Assembly: GCF_022531965.1 (NCBI RefSeq) | Contig: NZ_CP092831.1 | Coordinates: 115,001-179,000, forward strand | From: Paenibacillus peoriae | GTDB taxonomy: Bacteria > Bacillota > Bacilli > Paenibacillales > Paenibacillaceae | Length of the DNA: 64,000 nt | Direction of reading: 5' to 3' | Shown: positions 31,099 to 40,785 of the stretch, in pieces | Position numbering within the stretch: the stretch's first letter is position 1 | How the letters are laid out: the number at the start of each line of letters is the position of its first letter | Notes under the pieces: model-generated | Database searches by the model: none | Seen by the model: the letters and a program-made list of their open reading frames with translations, nothing else | Told to the model about the DNA's origin: nothing | Program-made: the position numbers and the translations under genes

Positions 31099-31142
31099 AA
31101 AAGACTGAGAGAGCGCTCATCGCGTTCCCCCAGTCTTTTTTT
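31099..31142. terminator. Bidirectional terminator between the Pro-rich gene and pbpG
   Basis: Stem AAAAAGACTG / CAGTCTTTTT enclosing a partly paired middle (GAGCGC / CGCG). T-runs on both strands serve the two convergent genes. Confidence 0.75.
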
Positions 31143-31146
31143 GCTA

Positions 31147-33207
31147 TTAATCCATCCACCAACGCTTAAAATTGCCCCACCACGATTTCTTTTCAGCTTG
31201 TCGCTCCGCTTGGTCAGTTGGTGTGGATGCCGGTTGGTTATCTTGCCCCGATAGCGTCTCCTTCGGCTCCGTGCCGCTGACGAATACCTCCAGCCGCTTG
31301 TCCGGGCTGTCCGGTGCAGCCAGCTTGCCGCTGGCCGGGTCAATATAAGCGCTGACTACGCCGTCAGGGATAGGAAAGATTTTGGGTGGCACATTCTCCA
31401 GCGCTTTCTCCGTATATTGCGCAAAAATCGGAGCCGCCCGTCGGGCATCCTGTGTGCTGATGTCCTTGCCCTTGTCATAGCCGACCCAGACAGCGGTGGA
31501 CAGCTCGGGGGTAAAGCCGACCATCCACGCATCGGTGTTGGTCGTGCCGCTCTTGCCGGCAACCGGGCGCTTGATCAGCTTCGCGACCCGGTTGCCAGTG
31601 CCGCCTTCCTCGAACACGCCTTCCATAAGGCGTGTGAGGACGTAGGCGGAGGCGGGCTTCACCACCTGCACGGGCGCGGCTTGGGGCGCTTCGTACAGCG
31701 ACCGCCCGGCAGCATCGGTGATGCGCAGCACTGCCACCGGAGCCACCTTTTGCCCGCCGCTACCGATGACCGAGAAGGCCGAGGCCATCTCGAACGGGCT
31801 GACGGGCGACACACCCAGCGCTAGCGAAGGTACGGGCTTGAGCTCGCTTGTAATGCCCATTTTGCTGGCGAGATCCATGACCTTATCCGTTCCCACCTTC
31901 AAAATGGTGCTAACGGCATAAATATTATCGGACGCCGCAATTGCGCGCCGAAGATCTATTTCGCCCAAATATTTGTCTCCAAAATTTTTGGGCTTATAGG
32001 TCTTGCGATTGTTATCGTAGTGGAACAACGTCGGTCGGCTTTCGAACTTGGACGTACTCGTCAATTCGCCGGAATCCAGTGCGCTTAGATACATAATCGG
32101 CTTGAAGGAGGAGCCTGGCTGCCGGGTTGTGGCCAGCGCATGATTATATTGATTCCCGACATAGTTCGTTCCGCCGACCATGGCCTTGACATGCCCGTTG
32201 CGCGGGTCCATGGAGATTAACGCGGTTTCCAGTCCGTTGCTGTTCTTCATGCCCTCGTTTACAGCCGCCTCGGCTGCTTGCTGCATGTGCATGTCCAGCG
32301 TGGTATAAATACTCAGGCCGCCATGCTCAAGCACCCCTTCGCTAATCCCGAGCTGATGTGTCACCAACTGGCGGACGTAATCGCGGAACCAGGGAGCGGT
32401 TTCCACTGTCCGACGCTGGCTCTCGGGCCGCAGGGCTAACATTTCCTCATAGGCCTTGGTGGCTTCAGCCGGTGTAATTTTGCCGATAAGCGCCATGGAG
32501 TCCAGAACAATTTTCTGCCGATCCTTTGCATTTTTCATATGATTATACGGTGAATAGTAGGTTGGCCCTTTTGGAATACCTGCTAACAGGGCGCTTTCGG
32601 CCAAATCCAGATCTTTTGCGGATTTACCGAAATACATTTGCGAAGCTGCTTCAATGCCATAGGCGCCGTGACCATAGTAAATTTCGTTCAAATACATTTG
32701 TAGCAGCTCATTTTTGGTGTACTTCATTTCAAGCTGTGCGGTATAGATAGCCTCCTTGGCCTTGCGCGTCCACGTTTTCTCATGAGATAAGTATAGATTG
32801 CGTGCAAGCTGCTGAGTCAGCGTGCTGGCCCCTTGCGACATATCCCAGCGGGTCAGATTAACGATTACCGCCCGGCCCAGACCTTTGAAATCAAAGCCAA
32901 AATGATCGTAAAACTTCCGATCTTCCACAGCCAGGGTAGCTGCAATCAAATCGGGTGAAATGTGATCAAGCTGGACCGGAATGGATTCTTTGCCTCCAGC
33001 AGAGAAAGTGGCGATGACTTGCCCCTGACTATCGAGCAGACGTGAATTCCGATCCGTATCCGCGAGCGGAAGGCTGGTCGTGTACAAATAGGCGAGCAGG
33101 ATGCAGGCGGCGATGACCGTCAGGATCGTGAGAGACATCAGTCCTTGAAACAATCGAAGCCAAAGCGGTTTACGCTTGGGGGATCGTCCGGTCGTATCGG
33201 TCATCAT
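31147..33207 (-). CDS. pbpG: Class A penicillin-binding protein (PbpG-like)
   Basis: 686-aa bifunctional peptidoglycan synthase. A short cytoplasmic start and one TM helix (about 20-42) lead to a GT51 glycosyltransferase with EDRKFYDHFGFD. The transpeptidase follows, with SxxK in PGSSFKPIMYL, SDN in AASDNIYAV and KSGTT. The start is ATG 33207 behind AGGAGGTGGC; upstream in-frame Mets have no site. In B. subtilis the speE neighbour is ywhE/pbpG, encoding PBP2d of the forespore, and this gene is divergent from speE in the same way. The C-terminus ends with a basic Trp-rich tail. Confidence 0.93.
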   Translation of the reverse strand: MMTDTTGRSPKRKPLWLRLFQGLMSLTILTVIAACILLAYLYTTSLPLADTDRNSRLLDSQGQVIATFSAGGKESIPVQLDHISPDLIAATLAVEDRKFYDHFGFDFKGLGRAVIVNLTRWDMSQGASTLTQQLARNLYLSHEKTWTRKAKEAIYTAQLEMKYTKNELLQMYLNEIYYGHGAYGIEAASQMYFGKSAKDLDLAESALLAGIPKGPTYYSPYNHMKNAKDRQKIVLDSMALIGKITPAEATKAYEEMLALRPESQRRTVETAPWFRDYVRQLVTHQLGISEGVLEHGGLSIYTTLDMHMQQAAEAAVNEGMKNSNGLETALISMDPRNGHVKAMVGGTNYVGNQYNHALATTRQPGSSFKPIMYLSALDSGELTSTSKFESRPTLFHYDNNRKTYKPKNFGDKYLGEIDLRRAIAASDNIYAVSTILKVGTDKVMDLASKMGITSELKPVPSLALGVSPVSPFEMASAFSVIGSGGQKVAPVAVLRITDAAGRSLYEAPQAAPVQVVKPASAYVLTRLMEGVFEEGGTGNRVAKLIKRPVAGKSGTTNTDAWMVGFTPELSTAVWVGYDKGKDISTQDARRAAPIFAQYTEKALENVPPKIFPIPDGVVSAYIDPASGKLAAPDSPDKRLEVFVSGTEPKETLSGQDNQPASTPTDQAERQAEKKSWWGNFKRWWMD

Positions 33208-33483
33208 GCCACCTCCTTCCATAGTTGATGTTCTCAGTATAGTCAATCCGAAAGCGTCTATTCATCAGATACACATACGTGTCTATTTTAAACAAGATTA
33301 AATCTCCAAATTGCTTTAGCAGCTCATTCAGGTATCACTTATAATGCAAAAAGTGTGAAATTCCAATGTGTTTGGTACAATAAATATAGCAAACTTGGCG
33401 TTTGCGTGTTACTGATATAAGGAAAGTCAACGTTTATGCTACCGGATTGCCGGACACATACTTTGATCAGAAAGAAGGTTGGA

Positions 33484-34314
33484 ATGATGGACTTGTGGTT
33501 TACGGAGAAGCAGACTCCCTCTTTCGGTATTACAGCAAAAATCAAACAAACCTACGTCTCTGAGAAAACAGATTTTCAGGATCTGGCTATGATCGAGACA
33601 GAGGAATTCGGCAATATGCTTGTTCTGGATGGCATGGTGATGACAACGGTTAAGGATGAATTTGTGTATCACGAAATGGTAGCACATCCAGCTTTGAATA
33701 CACATCCCAATCCGAAAAAGGTTTTGGTTGTGGGCGGTGGCGATGGCGGCGTTATTCGTGAGGTCATCAAGCACCCTGAAGTGGAAAAGGCTGTATTGGT
33801 GGAGATCGACGGTAAGGTGATAGAATATTCCAAGAAATATTTGCCTGAAATTGCCGGAAAGCTGGACGAGCCTAATGTAGAAGTGCTGGTCAATGACGGA
33901 TACATGCACATTATTGAACACAAAAATGAATACGACGTCATTATGGTCGATTCGACGGAGCCCGTAGGTCCGGCAGCCCCGCTGTTCGAGCGCGGGTTTT
34001 ACCAAGGTATTTTTGAAGCATTGAAGGAAGACGGTATTTTCGTTGCACAAACGGATAATCCTTGGTTCAAGGCAGATCTGATTCAGAAGGTTAACAAGGA
34101 TGTGAAGGAAATTTTCCCGATTGTGCGTGTATATGGTGCGAACATTCCAACCTATCCGAGTGGTCTATGGACATTCACGTTGGGTAGTAAGAAGTATGAT
34201 CCGCTCGAAGTAGACGAAAACCGAATTCCAGAGATGGACACCCGATATTATAGTCCGCGTTTGCACAAAGCGGCGTTTGTACTACCTAAGTTTGTAGAGG
34301 ATTTAACGAAGTAA
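33484..34314 (+). CDS. speE: Spermidine synthase
   Basis: Transfers an aminopropyl group from decarboxylated S-adenosylmethionine to putrescine. The start is ATG 33484 ([10 protein letters not shown]), giving 276 aa, the same length as B. subtilis SpeE; an ATG one codon later is equally possible. The family motifs are [14 protein letters not shown], the [12 protein letters not shown] loop and DSTEPVGPA with the catalytic Asp. The agmatinase gene speB, which follows speE in B. subtilis, is not present here. Confidence 0.95.
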   Translation: MMDLWFTEKQTPSFGITAKIKQTYVSEKTDFQDLAMIETEEFGNMLVLDGMVMTTVKDEFVYHEMVAHPALNTHPNPKKVLVVGGGDGGVIREVIKHPEVEKAVLVEIDGKVIEYSKKYLPEIAGKLDEPNVEVLVNDGYMHIIEHKNEYDVIMVDSTEPVGPAAPLFERGFYQGIFEALKEDGIFVAQTDNPWFKADLIQKVNKDVKEIFPIVRVYGANIPTYPSGLWTFTLGSKKYDPLEVDENRIPEMDTRYYSPRLHKAAFVLPKFVEDLTK

Positions 34315-34370
34315 ACATTTTAAGAAAAAGCGTCTTAGTGGTCTTTATTGCCTGTTTTTGGGCGGAAAGG

Positions 34371-34392
34371 AGCGCTATAGGCGCTTTTTTGT
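34371..34392 (+). terminator. speE terminator
   Basis: A short stem AGCGC / GCGCT with loop TATAG, followed by six T residues. It is short but correctly placed. Confidence 0.65.
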
Positions 34393-34586
34393 CTTGAATA
34401 AGATTTAAAAATGGCCATGAAAGCATACTGGACACTGAATTTCCTTTTAAGATAAAAGAAGGAAATTTAAGGGTGTGTGTAGAATATACAAAAAACCAGA
34501 CATTTAACAGATTTGTAAGGTCAACAGGGACGGTTTGGTTATGGAAATACATAAATCGGCGATGTACCAAAGAGGGGGAAACTTTT

Positions 34587-35879
34587 TTGATCAGACGCTC
34601 TTTTTATTACCTGTGGGGGTCCCAGACGATCTCCAACGTAGCAGATATCATCTACATGTTGAGTGTAGTGGTATTGGTGTTCAGCTCAAGTAATTCCTTA
34701 ATGACGACTATTCTAATCCCGCTGTTCCGATTGTCTGCCCAAGTGCTTAGTGGGCTCGTTGCACCAATCGTCCTCGGCCGATTTCGGCTAACACGCGTGT
34801 TGCTATTTTCCCAGTTTGGTCAGTTTGTCATTTTTACGCTACTGCTGCTTTATTTGTGGATCGTACCTGAGCAGAGGTCGTTTCTATTTATTTTTGTGAT
34901 GGTGTTCGGTATGTCTTTTCTGGATGGCTGGACCAATCCTGCGCGTAATGCGCTTGTACCCCGTTTGGCTACGGGTGAAGGGCTAATGCGTGCCAACGGC
35001 ATGGTGGCGGTCAGTGATCAGGTGGTCAGGTGTGCAGGCTGGGCGCTGAGCGGAATTATTGTGGCTTGGCTGGGTTCCCTGAATACGCTTGTGATTGCAT
35101 CCTGTTGTTATCTCGTGGCTGTAACTGTCACGTCCTTCATTCGTGATCCGCTGGATCAGAAGGAATTAAGTCTTGAAGCTTCGGATTCCTCGACAAATGC
35201 AGTAGAGCCTGCAAAGGCAAAGGAAAAAGGCTCCCATTGGAAAGAGCTTGGGGAAGGCTGGACAATCATTTGGCACAACCGTCGTATTCGTTCTCTGATG
35301 ATCGTCGATAGCGTGGATAGTATCGGGGGAGTCTCCTGGCTTGGGGTATTTATTCTGGCGTACGTCAGCCAAGTGCTGCATCGGGATGCGAGCTGGTGGG
35401 GCTTTATGAATGCGTCCTTTTTTTCGGGCACGATTTTGGGTGGATTGATTGTCGTTGGCTTGGTCAAGCGATTGCAAAAGAACAGCTTTTTGTACATGCT
35501 CGGAGCATTGCTGGTGTATGTACTGATTACCATTGTATTTGCGCTGAATACCATCCCCGCTGCTGCGCTTATTCTTTTTGCTGTATCAGGCTTACCTGTT
35601 CAGATGGCTGGTATCATTCGCCGCACCTTGCTGCAAACCAGTGCACCGGCAGCCCAGCTGCCCAAAGTGATGGCGGGAATTGATGTGCTTACAAATCTCG
35701 CTTTCGGTCTGTCTTTGTTATTCATGGGCTGGTATGCAGACCGTTTCGGTATGGTGCAGGTGTATTTGTTGGCTGCGGCCATGACTACCGTTGCTGTTCT
35801 GATCGGCTGGTTCTACCGCAGGGATTTTCAGGAAAGTGAGCAAATGGACCAACCAACCGCTACGGGCGCTGGGATTTAA
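34587..35879 (+). CDS. MFS transporter (efflux type)
   Basis: 430-aa major-facilitator protein with about 12 hydrophobic segments in two halves, separated by a charged loop of about 40 residues (near 205-245). It resembles the macrolide-efflux or DHA3-like group, with NPARNALVPRLA in the loop after TM4-TM5. The start is taken as TTG 34587 (MIRRSFYYLWG), after AGAGGGGG; the in-frame region upstream reads as non-coding. The substrate is unknown. It is monocistronic with a strong terminator. Confidence 0.82.
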   Translation: MIRRSFYYLWGSQTISNVADIIYMLSVVVLVFSSSNSLMTTILIPLFRLSAQVLSGLVAPIVLGRFRLTRVLLFSQFGQFVIFTLLLLYLWIVPEQRSFLFIFVMVFGMSFLDGWTNPARNALVPRLATGEGLMRANGMVAVSDQVVRCAGWALSGIIVAWLGSLNTLVIASCCYLVAVTVTSFIRDPLDQKELSLEASDSSTNAVEPAKAKEKGSHWKELGEGWTIIWHNRRIRSLMIVDSVDSIGGVSWLGVFILAYVSQVLHRDASWWGFMNASFFSGTILGGLIVVGLVKRLQKNSFLYMLGALLVYVLITIVFALNTIPAAALILFAVSGLPVQMAGIIRRTLLQTSAPAAQLPKVMAGIDVLTNLAFGLSLLFMGWYADRFGMVQVYLLAAAMTTVAVLIGWFYRRDFQESEQMDQPTATGAGI

Positions 35880-35932
35880 AATTGGGGTTCCCGTTAGGCG
35901 TGACAGCATTCATTGGATGAGTTCAATTTTAC

Positions 35933-35973
35933 AGGAACACCACTGGAATAACGTTGACGGTGGTGTTCCTTTC
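35933..35973. terminator. Terminator after the MFS gene
   Basis: An 11-bp perfect stem, AGGAACACCAC / GTGGTGTTCCT, with a 16-base loop and a short T tail. It faces a convergent gene. Confidence 0.72.
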
Positions 35974-36028
35974 ATATCATATTAAATTAAATGGTATGTC
36001 TGTTGAGCAATACGTGCCATTCCTAATG

Positions 36029-36610
36029 TCAGGTCCGTTTGCTCGTGAGATATGTTTTGACGGCAGGAGGAGTGTAATTTGTAAATTGCTGTAGGATTCC
36101 TTGCGAAGTAGTATCCGTAATTACCAACGCACGATATTTTTCCTGCATAAATTGTTCCTCAACCATACGATTAAACAAGGAAATAAGAGGATCGTAATAA
36201 TGGTTAATATTTAAAAGACCGCATGGCTTTTCATGCAAGCCTAATTGCGCCCATGTGAAAATTTCAAAGTATTCTTCCATTGTACCTGGGCCACCTGGTA
36301 AAACAATGAATCCGTCCGCAATCTCTGCCATTTTAGATTTTCGTTCGTGCATGGAATCAACAATGATTAATTCGCTCAGGCCATTATGTGCAATTTCACG
36401 GCTTTGCAAAAAGTGAGGGAGTACACCGATGACGTGACCTCCTGCATGAAGTGCCGCGTCAGCCACTGCACCCATTAAACCAACACTTGCTCCTCCATAA
36501 ATCAGGCTTATTTCCTGTTCGGCAAGTGCCTTGCCCAGAGCAACAGCATGCTCTCGATAAATCTCAGACGCTCCATTACTGGAACCGCAAAAAACAGCAA
36601 TGCTTTTCAT
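36029..36610 (-). CDS. LOG family protein (nucleotide phosphoribohydrolase type)
   Basis: 193-aa Rossmann-fold protein of the LONELY GUY / TIGR00730 family, which release cytokinin-like bases from AMP derivatives in plants and some bacteria. The two marker motifs are present: YGGASVGLMG and PGGPGTMEEYFE. The start is ATG 36610, eight bases after AAAGGAG, and that site directly follows the TAA of the MazG-like gene, so the two form an operon. In bacteria the real substrate is often another nucleotide; pairing with a nucleotide pyrophosphohydrolase suggests nucleotide clean-up. Confidence 0.88.
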   Translation of the reverse strand: MKSIAVFCGSSNGASEIYREHAVALGKALAEQEISLIYGGASVGLMGAVADAALHAGGHVIGVLPHFLQSREIAHNGLSELIIVDSMHERKSKMAEIADGFIVLPGGPGTMEEYFEIFTWAQLGLHEKPCGLLNINHYYDPLISLFNRMVEEQFMQEKYRALVITDTTSQGILQQFTNYTPPAVKTYLTSKRT

Positions 36611-36623
36611 ATGAGATTCTCCT

Positions 36624-36938
36624 TTATGTATATCTTTTTGCAAGTTTTTGCTGGTGTGTTCGAAATATATCCTCCAAGGTGATGTCATACTTGTTGGCGA
36701 TCACGATGAGATTACCCAGTACGTCTCCAAGTTCTTCAGTTAAATGCTCCCTGTTCTCCTCGAATGAACCATCGATCTCATCAGGCCGGTCTCTGCCGAT
36801 CTCCAGGGCGCGAATAGCTCTCGCAACCTCCCCGGTTTCCTCTGCCAAGAAACCAATTCGGACGAAGATATCTAAATCAGACCAGTTCCTCTCTTGATAA
36901 TATTGCTTGACCCACTTTTGAAATTCATTAATATCCAT
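36624..36938 (-). CDS. MazG-like nucleotide pyrophosphohydrolase
   Basis: 104-aa all-helical NTP pyrophosphatase. The metal-binding acidic motifs EETGEVARAI and EELGDVLGNLIVIA are intact. Members hydrolyse non-canonical (d)NTPs. The start is ATG 36938 (MDINEFQKWV) behind GGGAGG; the upstream extension lacks a ribosome site. It is followed after 13 nt by the LOG-family gene in the same operon. Confidence 0.88.
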   Translation of the reverse strand: MDINEFQKWVKQYYQERNWSDLDIFVRIGFLAEETGEVARAIRALEIGRDRPDEIDGSFEENREHLTEELGDVLGNLIVIANKYDITLEDIFRTHQQKLAKRYT

Positions 36939-37063
36939 ATTCAGCCTCCCAACTGAAACCCATGCATGATGTTGACTATACAAACCATAAGGTTTAGATG
37001 AAACGGAAACGTTTGTTCTCGTTTTATTATATAATATAGGGGGGGGATTTATCAAAGAAAAAT

Positions 37064-37102
37064 AAAAAAGCCAATTGCTTAAAAAGCAACCGACTTTTTT
37101 TA
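37064..37102 (-). terminator. Terminator of the ABC exporter operon
   Basis: On the minus strand AAAAAAGTCGG-TTGCTTTT / AAGCAATTGGCTTTTTT, with a T-run, 43 nt after the exporter's last gene. Confidence 0.75.
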
Positions 37103-37144
37103 AGAACGTTGACCTTACTGATGCGACCGTATCCGGTCAGCCTT

Positions 37145-38884
37145 TTAAGCCGTAGTAAACTGGCTGTTATAGAGCGAGGCATAATGGCCGCCGCTGGCAA
37201 GCAGCCCCTCATGGGTACCACTTTCGACGACATCGCCGTTTTTCATGTATAGAATCAAATCCGCTTCGCGGATGGTCGATAGTCTGTGAGCGATCACAAA
37301 GCTGGTGCGTCCGGCAATCATTTTCATAAATGCTTTTTGGATACGCGCTTCTGTCAGAGTGTCTATGCTACTGGTCGCTTCATCCAGGATCAGCATAGGT
37401 GGATCGACGAGGATTACCCTCGCGATGGTAAGCAGCTGTTTTTGGCCTTGCGACAGGCTGTCACCTGACCCGCTGATGACCGTATCGTAGCCATGAGGCA
37501 GTCGCTTGATGAAGCTATGCGCATTGGCAGCTGTTGCAGCCGCGATGACTTCTTCGTCCGTGGCTTCCGGCTTCCCGTAAGCGATATTGTCCCGAATGGT
37601 TCCGCTGAACAGCCATGTATCTTGAAGCACCATACCAAAGTTAGTCCGCAGGCTGTCCCGGCTCATGTCGTTGATATTCACCCCGTCGATGGATATCGAG
37701 CCGCTGTCCACATCGTAAAACCGCATGAGCAGATTGACGAGTGTGGTTTTGCCAGCTCCGGTCTGCCCGACAATGGCCACACGAGTGCCTGGCTTAACTT
37801 CTAAACTAAAGTTCGTAATGAGCGTACGTTCCGGGTTATAGGAGAATTTGACATGATCAAAAAGAATCGTGCCTTTGCTGCGCTCCAGCTGTACGGCGTT
37901 CGATTTTTCCGGCTGCTCTGGCGGTGAGTCTAAAATCGCAAATATGCGCTGAGCAGAAGCCGTGGCTGCCTGGAACTGGGTGAGAACACCCGTAATTTCA
38001 TTAAAGGGCTTGGCGAACAAATTGGTATAAATCAGAAAGCTCGACAATCCACCTACCGAGATCCCACCCAAAATGATGGAGATACAACCAATCATGGCGG
38101 TGACTGAAAAAGTCATGTTGTTCACCAATCGGGTGGAGGGGTTGGACAATGATCCGTAAAACTGTGATTTCACCCCGGCTTGATACAATTGTTCGTTTCT
38201 GGCGGAAAATTCCTCAAGCGAGCGGTTTTCATAATGAAAAGCAGTAACTACCCGTTGTCCGTCAATCATTTCTTCTACGTAACCGTTCAGGCTTCCTAAA
38301 ATTTTGGCCTGTTCGCGGAACATACGCTGTGACCTTGTCGTAATGAACCGTGCCACACCGTATGTGATCGGGGCAGACACCAATACGACCAACGTCATGA
38401 TCGGACTGATATACAGCATGAGTACAATGGAGCCTATAATCGTAATAATCCCGGTAATCAAGGTGGAAAAGCCTTGCAGCAATCCATCCGACACAGCATC
38501 CATATCGTTCACAAAACGGCTAATGCTGTCTCCTTGCGGATGAGTGTCATGAAAGCTTAACGGAAGGATATTAAAATGATCAAATAACTCCCGCCGCATA
38601 TCATTTACGGTCTGAAAAGCAATACGGTTCGTCAAATACGTGAGCAGCCAGCTAAACAGACTGCCTACAACATATACAATGCCTAATCCAGCTAGAATCT
38701 GTACAATACCTTTAAAATCCACTGCTCCCTTATTCACCATGTGGTCGATAGCTTGACCAATCATGTAGGGTCCGATCAGACTGGCAAGCACGCTGAGAAT
38801 CGCACTGACGATGACCCAAAATGTTGTTGTTTTATATTGACCGACATAGGTTAACAATCTTCTCCAGGTTTCCTTGCCACTCAT
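37145..38884 (-). CDS. ABC exporter half, catalytically complete NBD
   Basis: 579-aa fused membrane-ATPase half transporter with six TM helices (about 20-310) and an NBD. Walker A is GQTGAGKTT, Walker B LILDEATSS with the catalytic Glu, and the H-loop is VIAHRLS. The signature is LSQGQ rather than LSGGQ. Its ATG overlaps the upstream gene's TGA (ATGA), so the two are coupled. Together they form a heterodimeric exporter of the BmrCD/LmrCD/TmrAB kind. The substrate is unknown; a drug or peptide is usual for the family. Confidence 0.9.
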   Translation of the reverse strand: MSGKETWRRLLTYVGQYKTTTFWVIVSAILSVLASLIGPYMIGQAIDHMVNKGAVDFKGIVQILAGLGIVYVVGSLFSWLLTYLTNRIAFQTVNDMRRELFDHFNILPLSFHDTHPQGDSISRFVNDMDAVSDGLLQGFSTLITGIITIIGSIVLMLYISPIMTLVVLVSAPITYGVARFITTRSQRMFREQAKILGSLNGYVEEMIDGQRVVTAFHYENRSLEEFSARNEQLYQAGVKSQFYGSLSNPSTRLVNNMTFSVTAMIGCISIILGGISVGGLSSFLIYTNLFAKPFNEITGVLTQFQAATASAQRIFAILDSPPEQPEKSNAVQLERSKGTILFDHVKFSYNPERTLITNFSLEVKPGTRVAIVGQTGAGKTTLVNLLMRFYDVDSGSISIDGVNINDMSRDSLRTNFGMVLQDTWLFSGTIRDNIAYGKPEATDEEVIAAATAANAHSFIKRLPHGYDTVISGSGDSLSQGQKQLLTIARVILVDPPMLILDEATSSIDTLTEARIQKAFMKMIAGRTSFVIAHRLSTIREADLILYMKNGDVVESGTHEGLLASGGHYASLYNSQFTTA

Positions 38885-40647
38885 TGGTCCACCTCCTGCG
38901 TTGAGAGCTGGGAGCGATTAATTTCCTGATATACCTCCGAGCTGCTCATCAACTGATCATGTGTGCCGATTCCGACAATCCGGCCTTCATCAAATACAAT
39001 GATTTTATCGGCATGCTGTACACTGCTTACTCGTTGCGAGACCAGTAGGACAGTCATGCGGGTGCTATTTTCCCGTAGCGATTTACGGAGAGCGGCATCG
39101 GTTGCAAAATCAAGTGCGCTTGAGGAATCGTCCAAAATCAGAATTTCCGGATTGCCTACAATAGCTCTGGCAATGGTAAGTCGCTGCTTTTGGCCTCCCG
39201 ATAGATTAAGTCCTCCTCGGGTGATCGGGGCATCGAATTTTTCCGGCAAGTTAGAAATAAATTCATCCGCTTGCGCGATTGCTGCGGCTTGAGCGACTTC
39301 CTCGTCGGTGGCGTGTTCGTGTCCCCAACGGATATTATCCGCTATCGTCCCAGTGAACAGCAGCGCCTTCTGAGGAACAATACCGATTTTCTGCCGCAAT
39401 TGCTCAAGCTTATACTGCCGTACGTCGATGCCGTCAACCTGTACACAACCCTCTACCGCATCATAGAAGCGGGGAATGAGATTCACAAAGGTGGATTTCC
39501 CCGAACCTGTTCCTCCGATGATTCCAACCGTTTCACCAGGATAGATGTTTACCACTACATCGTTAAGTGCCAGTTGCCCTGTCGTATTGTATCCAAAGGA
39601 AACATGATCAAAAGAGATGGCTGGTACAGCGCCATGCCCACTTGTTCCCTCCCTATCTATAGATGTAGAAGTAGCAGCAGTGTCGGAAATCGAAGCTTGC
39701 GTGTCTAGGACCTCCTGAATCCGCGCTGCTGAAGTGGCAGCCTTGGTGAACAAAATAATTAAATTGGTCACCACAATCAGAGCTAATAAAATTTGCGTAA
39801 TGTAATTAATAAAGGCAATAATCTCCCCTTGTGTAAGTGATCCATATTGGATATGGATGGCGCCGATCCACAGGATTGCAATAATAGCTCCGTTTACCAC
39901 CAGCAAGGTGGCAGGGCTTAGCAAAGCAGAAATACGTCCGACACGAATAGCGGTCTGAGTCAGGTCATCCGAAGCGGCGTTGAATTTAACTCGCCCAGCG
40001 CCTCTTTTGGCAAATGCGCGTATGACCCGTACGCCTGTAAGATTTTCGCTAAGTACCAGAGCGATTTTATCGAGTTTTTTTTGATACCGACGATACAGTG
40101 GTGAAGCCTTCGTAATGACCACATACAGGATCAAAGCTAGAACCGGTGTAGCCGCCAACAGCACCAAAGCCAGGCGGAAATCCAGGATCATGGACATGAT
40201 AATAGCCCCGATACAAATAAAAGGAGCACGAATGACCAGACGAATCAGCATCGCTACAGCCGTTTGGAGTTGATTGACATCATTCGTAATCCGGTTGATG
40301 AGCGAGGGCGTACCGAACTTATCGAGATCAGCATAAGAAAACGATGAAATATGTTTAAACATCGTATTGCGCAGCGTAGTTCCGAATCCTTGGGAGGCAC
40401 GGGCTGCGTAAAACTGACACACTAATGAACTGCCAAAGCCCAGTATAGTCATGAGTAACATCAAAAGACCCATCTGCCAAACATAATGGGTGTCTCCTTT
40501 ACCTACACCATGATTGATCATTAAGGCAACCATAGTGGGCAGCAATAGTTCCAAGATGGCCTCAATCAGTTTAAATAGAGGCCCAAGAATCGTTTCCTTT
40601 TTATAGGGTTTCAAAAAAACAGCAAATTTCAGCAAATAAACCATCAC
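38881..40647 (-). CDS. ABC exporter half, degenerate NBD
   Basis: 588-aa half transporter, first gene of the pair. The NBD has Walker A GGTGSGKST and the canonical signature LSGGQ, but Walker B reads LILDDSSS (Asp in place of the catalytic Glu) and the H-loop reads VSQRVSS (Gln in place of His). With the partner's LSQGQ this gives one complete and one degenerate ATP site, the known pattern of asymmetric exporters. The start is GTG 40647 or ATG 40644 after TTAGG. It is divergent from a LysR gene. Confidence 0.9.
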   Translation of the reverse strand: MMVYLLKFAVFLKPYKKETILGPLFKLIEAILELLLPTMVALMINHGVGKGDTHYVWQMGLLMLLMTILGFGSSLVCQFYAARASQGFGTTLRNTMFKHISSFSYADLDKFGTPSLINRITNDVNQLQTAVAMLIRLVIRAPFICIGAIIMSMILDFRLALVLLAATPVLALILYVVITKASPLYRRYQKKLDKIALVLSENLTGVRVIRAFAKRGAGRVKFNAASDDLTQTAIRVGRISALLSPATLLVVNGAIIAILWIGAIHIQYGSLTQGEIIAFINYITQILLALIVVTNLIILFTKAATSAARIQEVLDTQASISDTAATSTSIDREGTSGHGAVPAISFDHVSFGYNTTGQLALNDVVVNIYPGETVGIIGGTGSGKSTFVNLIPRFYDAVEGCVQVDGIDVRQYKLEQLRQKIGIVPQKALLFTGTIADNIRWGHEHATDEEVAQAAAIAQADEFISNLPEKFDAPITRGGLNLSGGQKQRLTIARAIVGNPEILILDDSSSALDFATDAALRKSLRENSTRMTVLLVSQRVSSVQHADKIIVFDEGRIVGIGTHDQLMSSSEVYQEINRSQLSTQEVDQ

Positions 40648-40673
40648 CTAACCTAAATAATGTATATAGCCTC

Positions 40674-40688
40674 ATGCCGCAATAGCAT
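40674..40688. promoter_or_regulatory. Candidate LysR operator (T-N11-A)
   Basis: ATGC-N7-GCAT, a palindrome containing T-N11-A, lies in the 138-bp gap between the exporter and the divergent LysR gene. It is the type of site LysR regulators bind, but it is a single short match. Confidence 0.4.
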
Positions 40689-40785
40689 ATCTGAATTTGA
40701 TTATGTCATATCCCCAACCATATGAATAATATTTAATATATATTAGAGGTATAGGTTTTACATATATCAGTACCGGAGGGCCATA

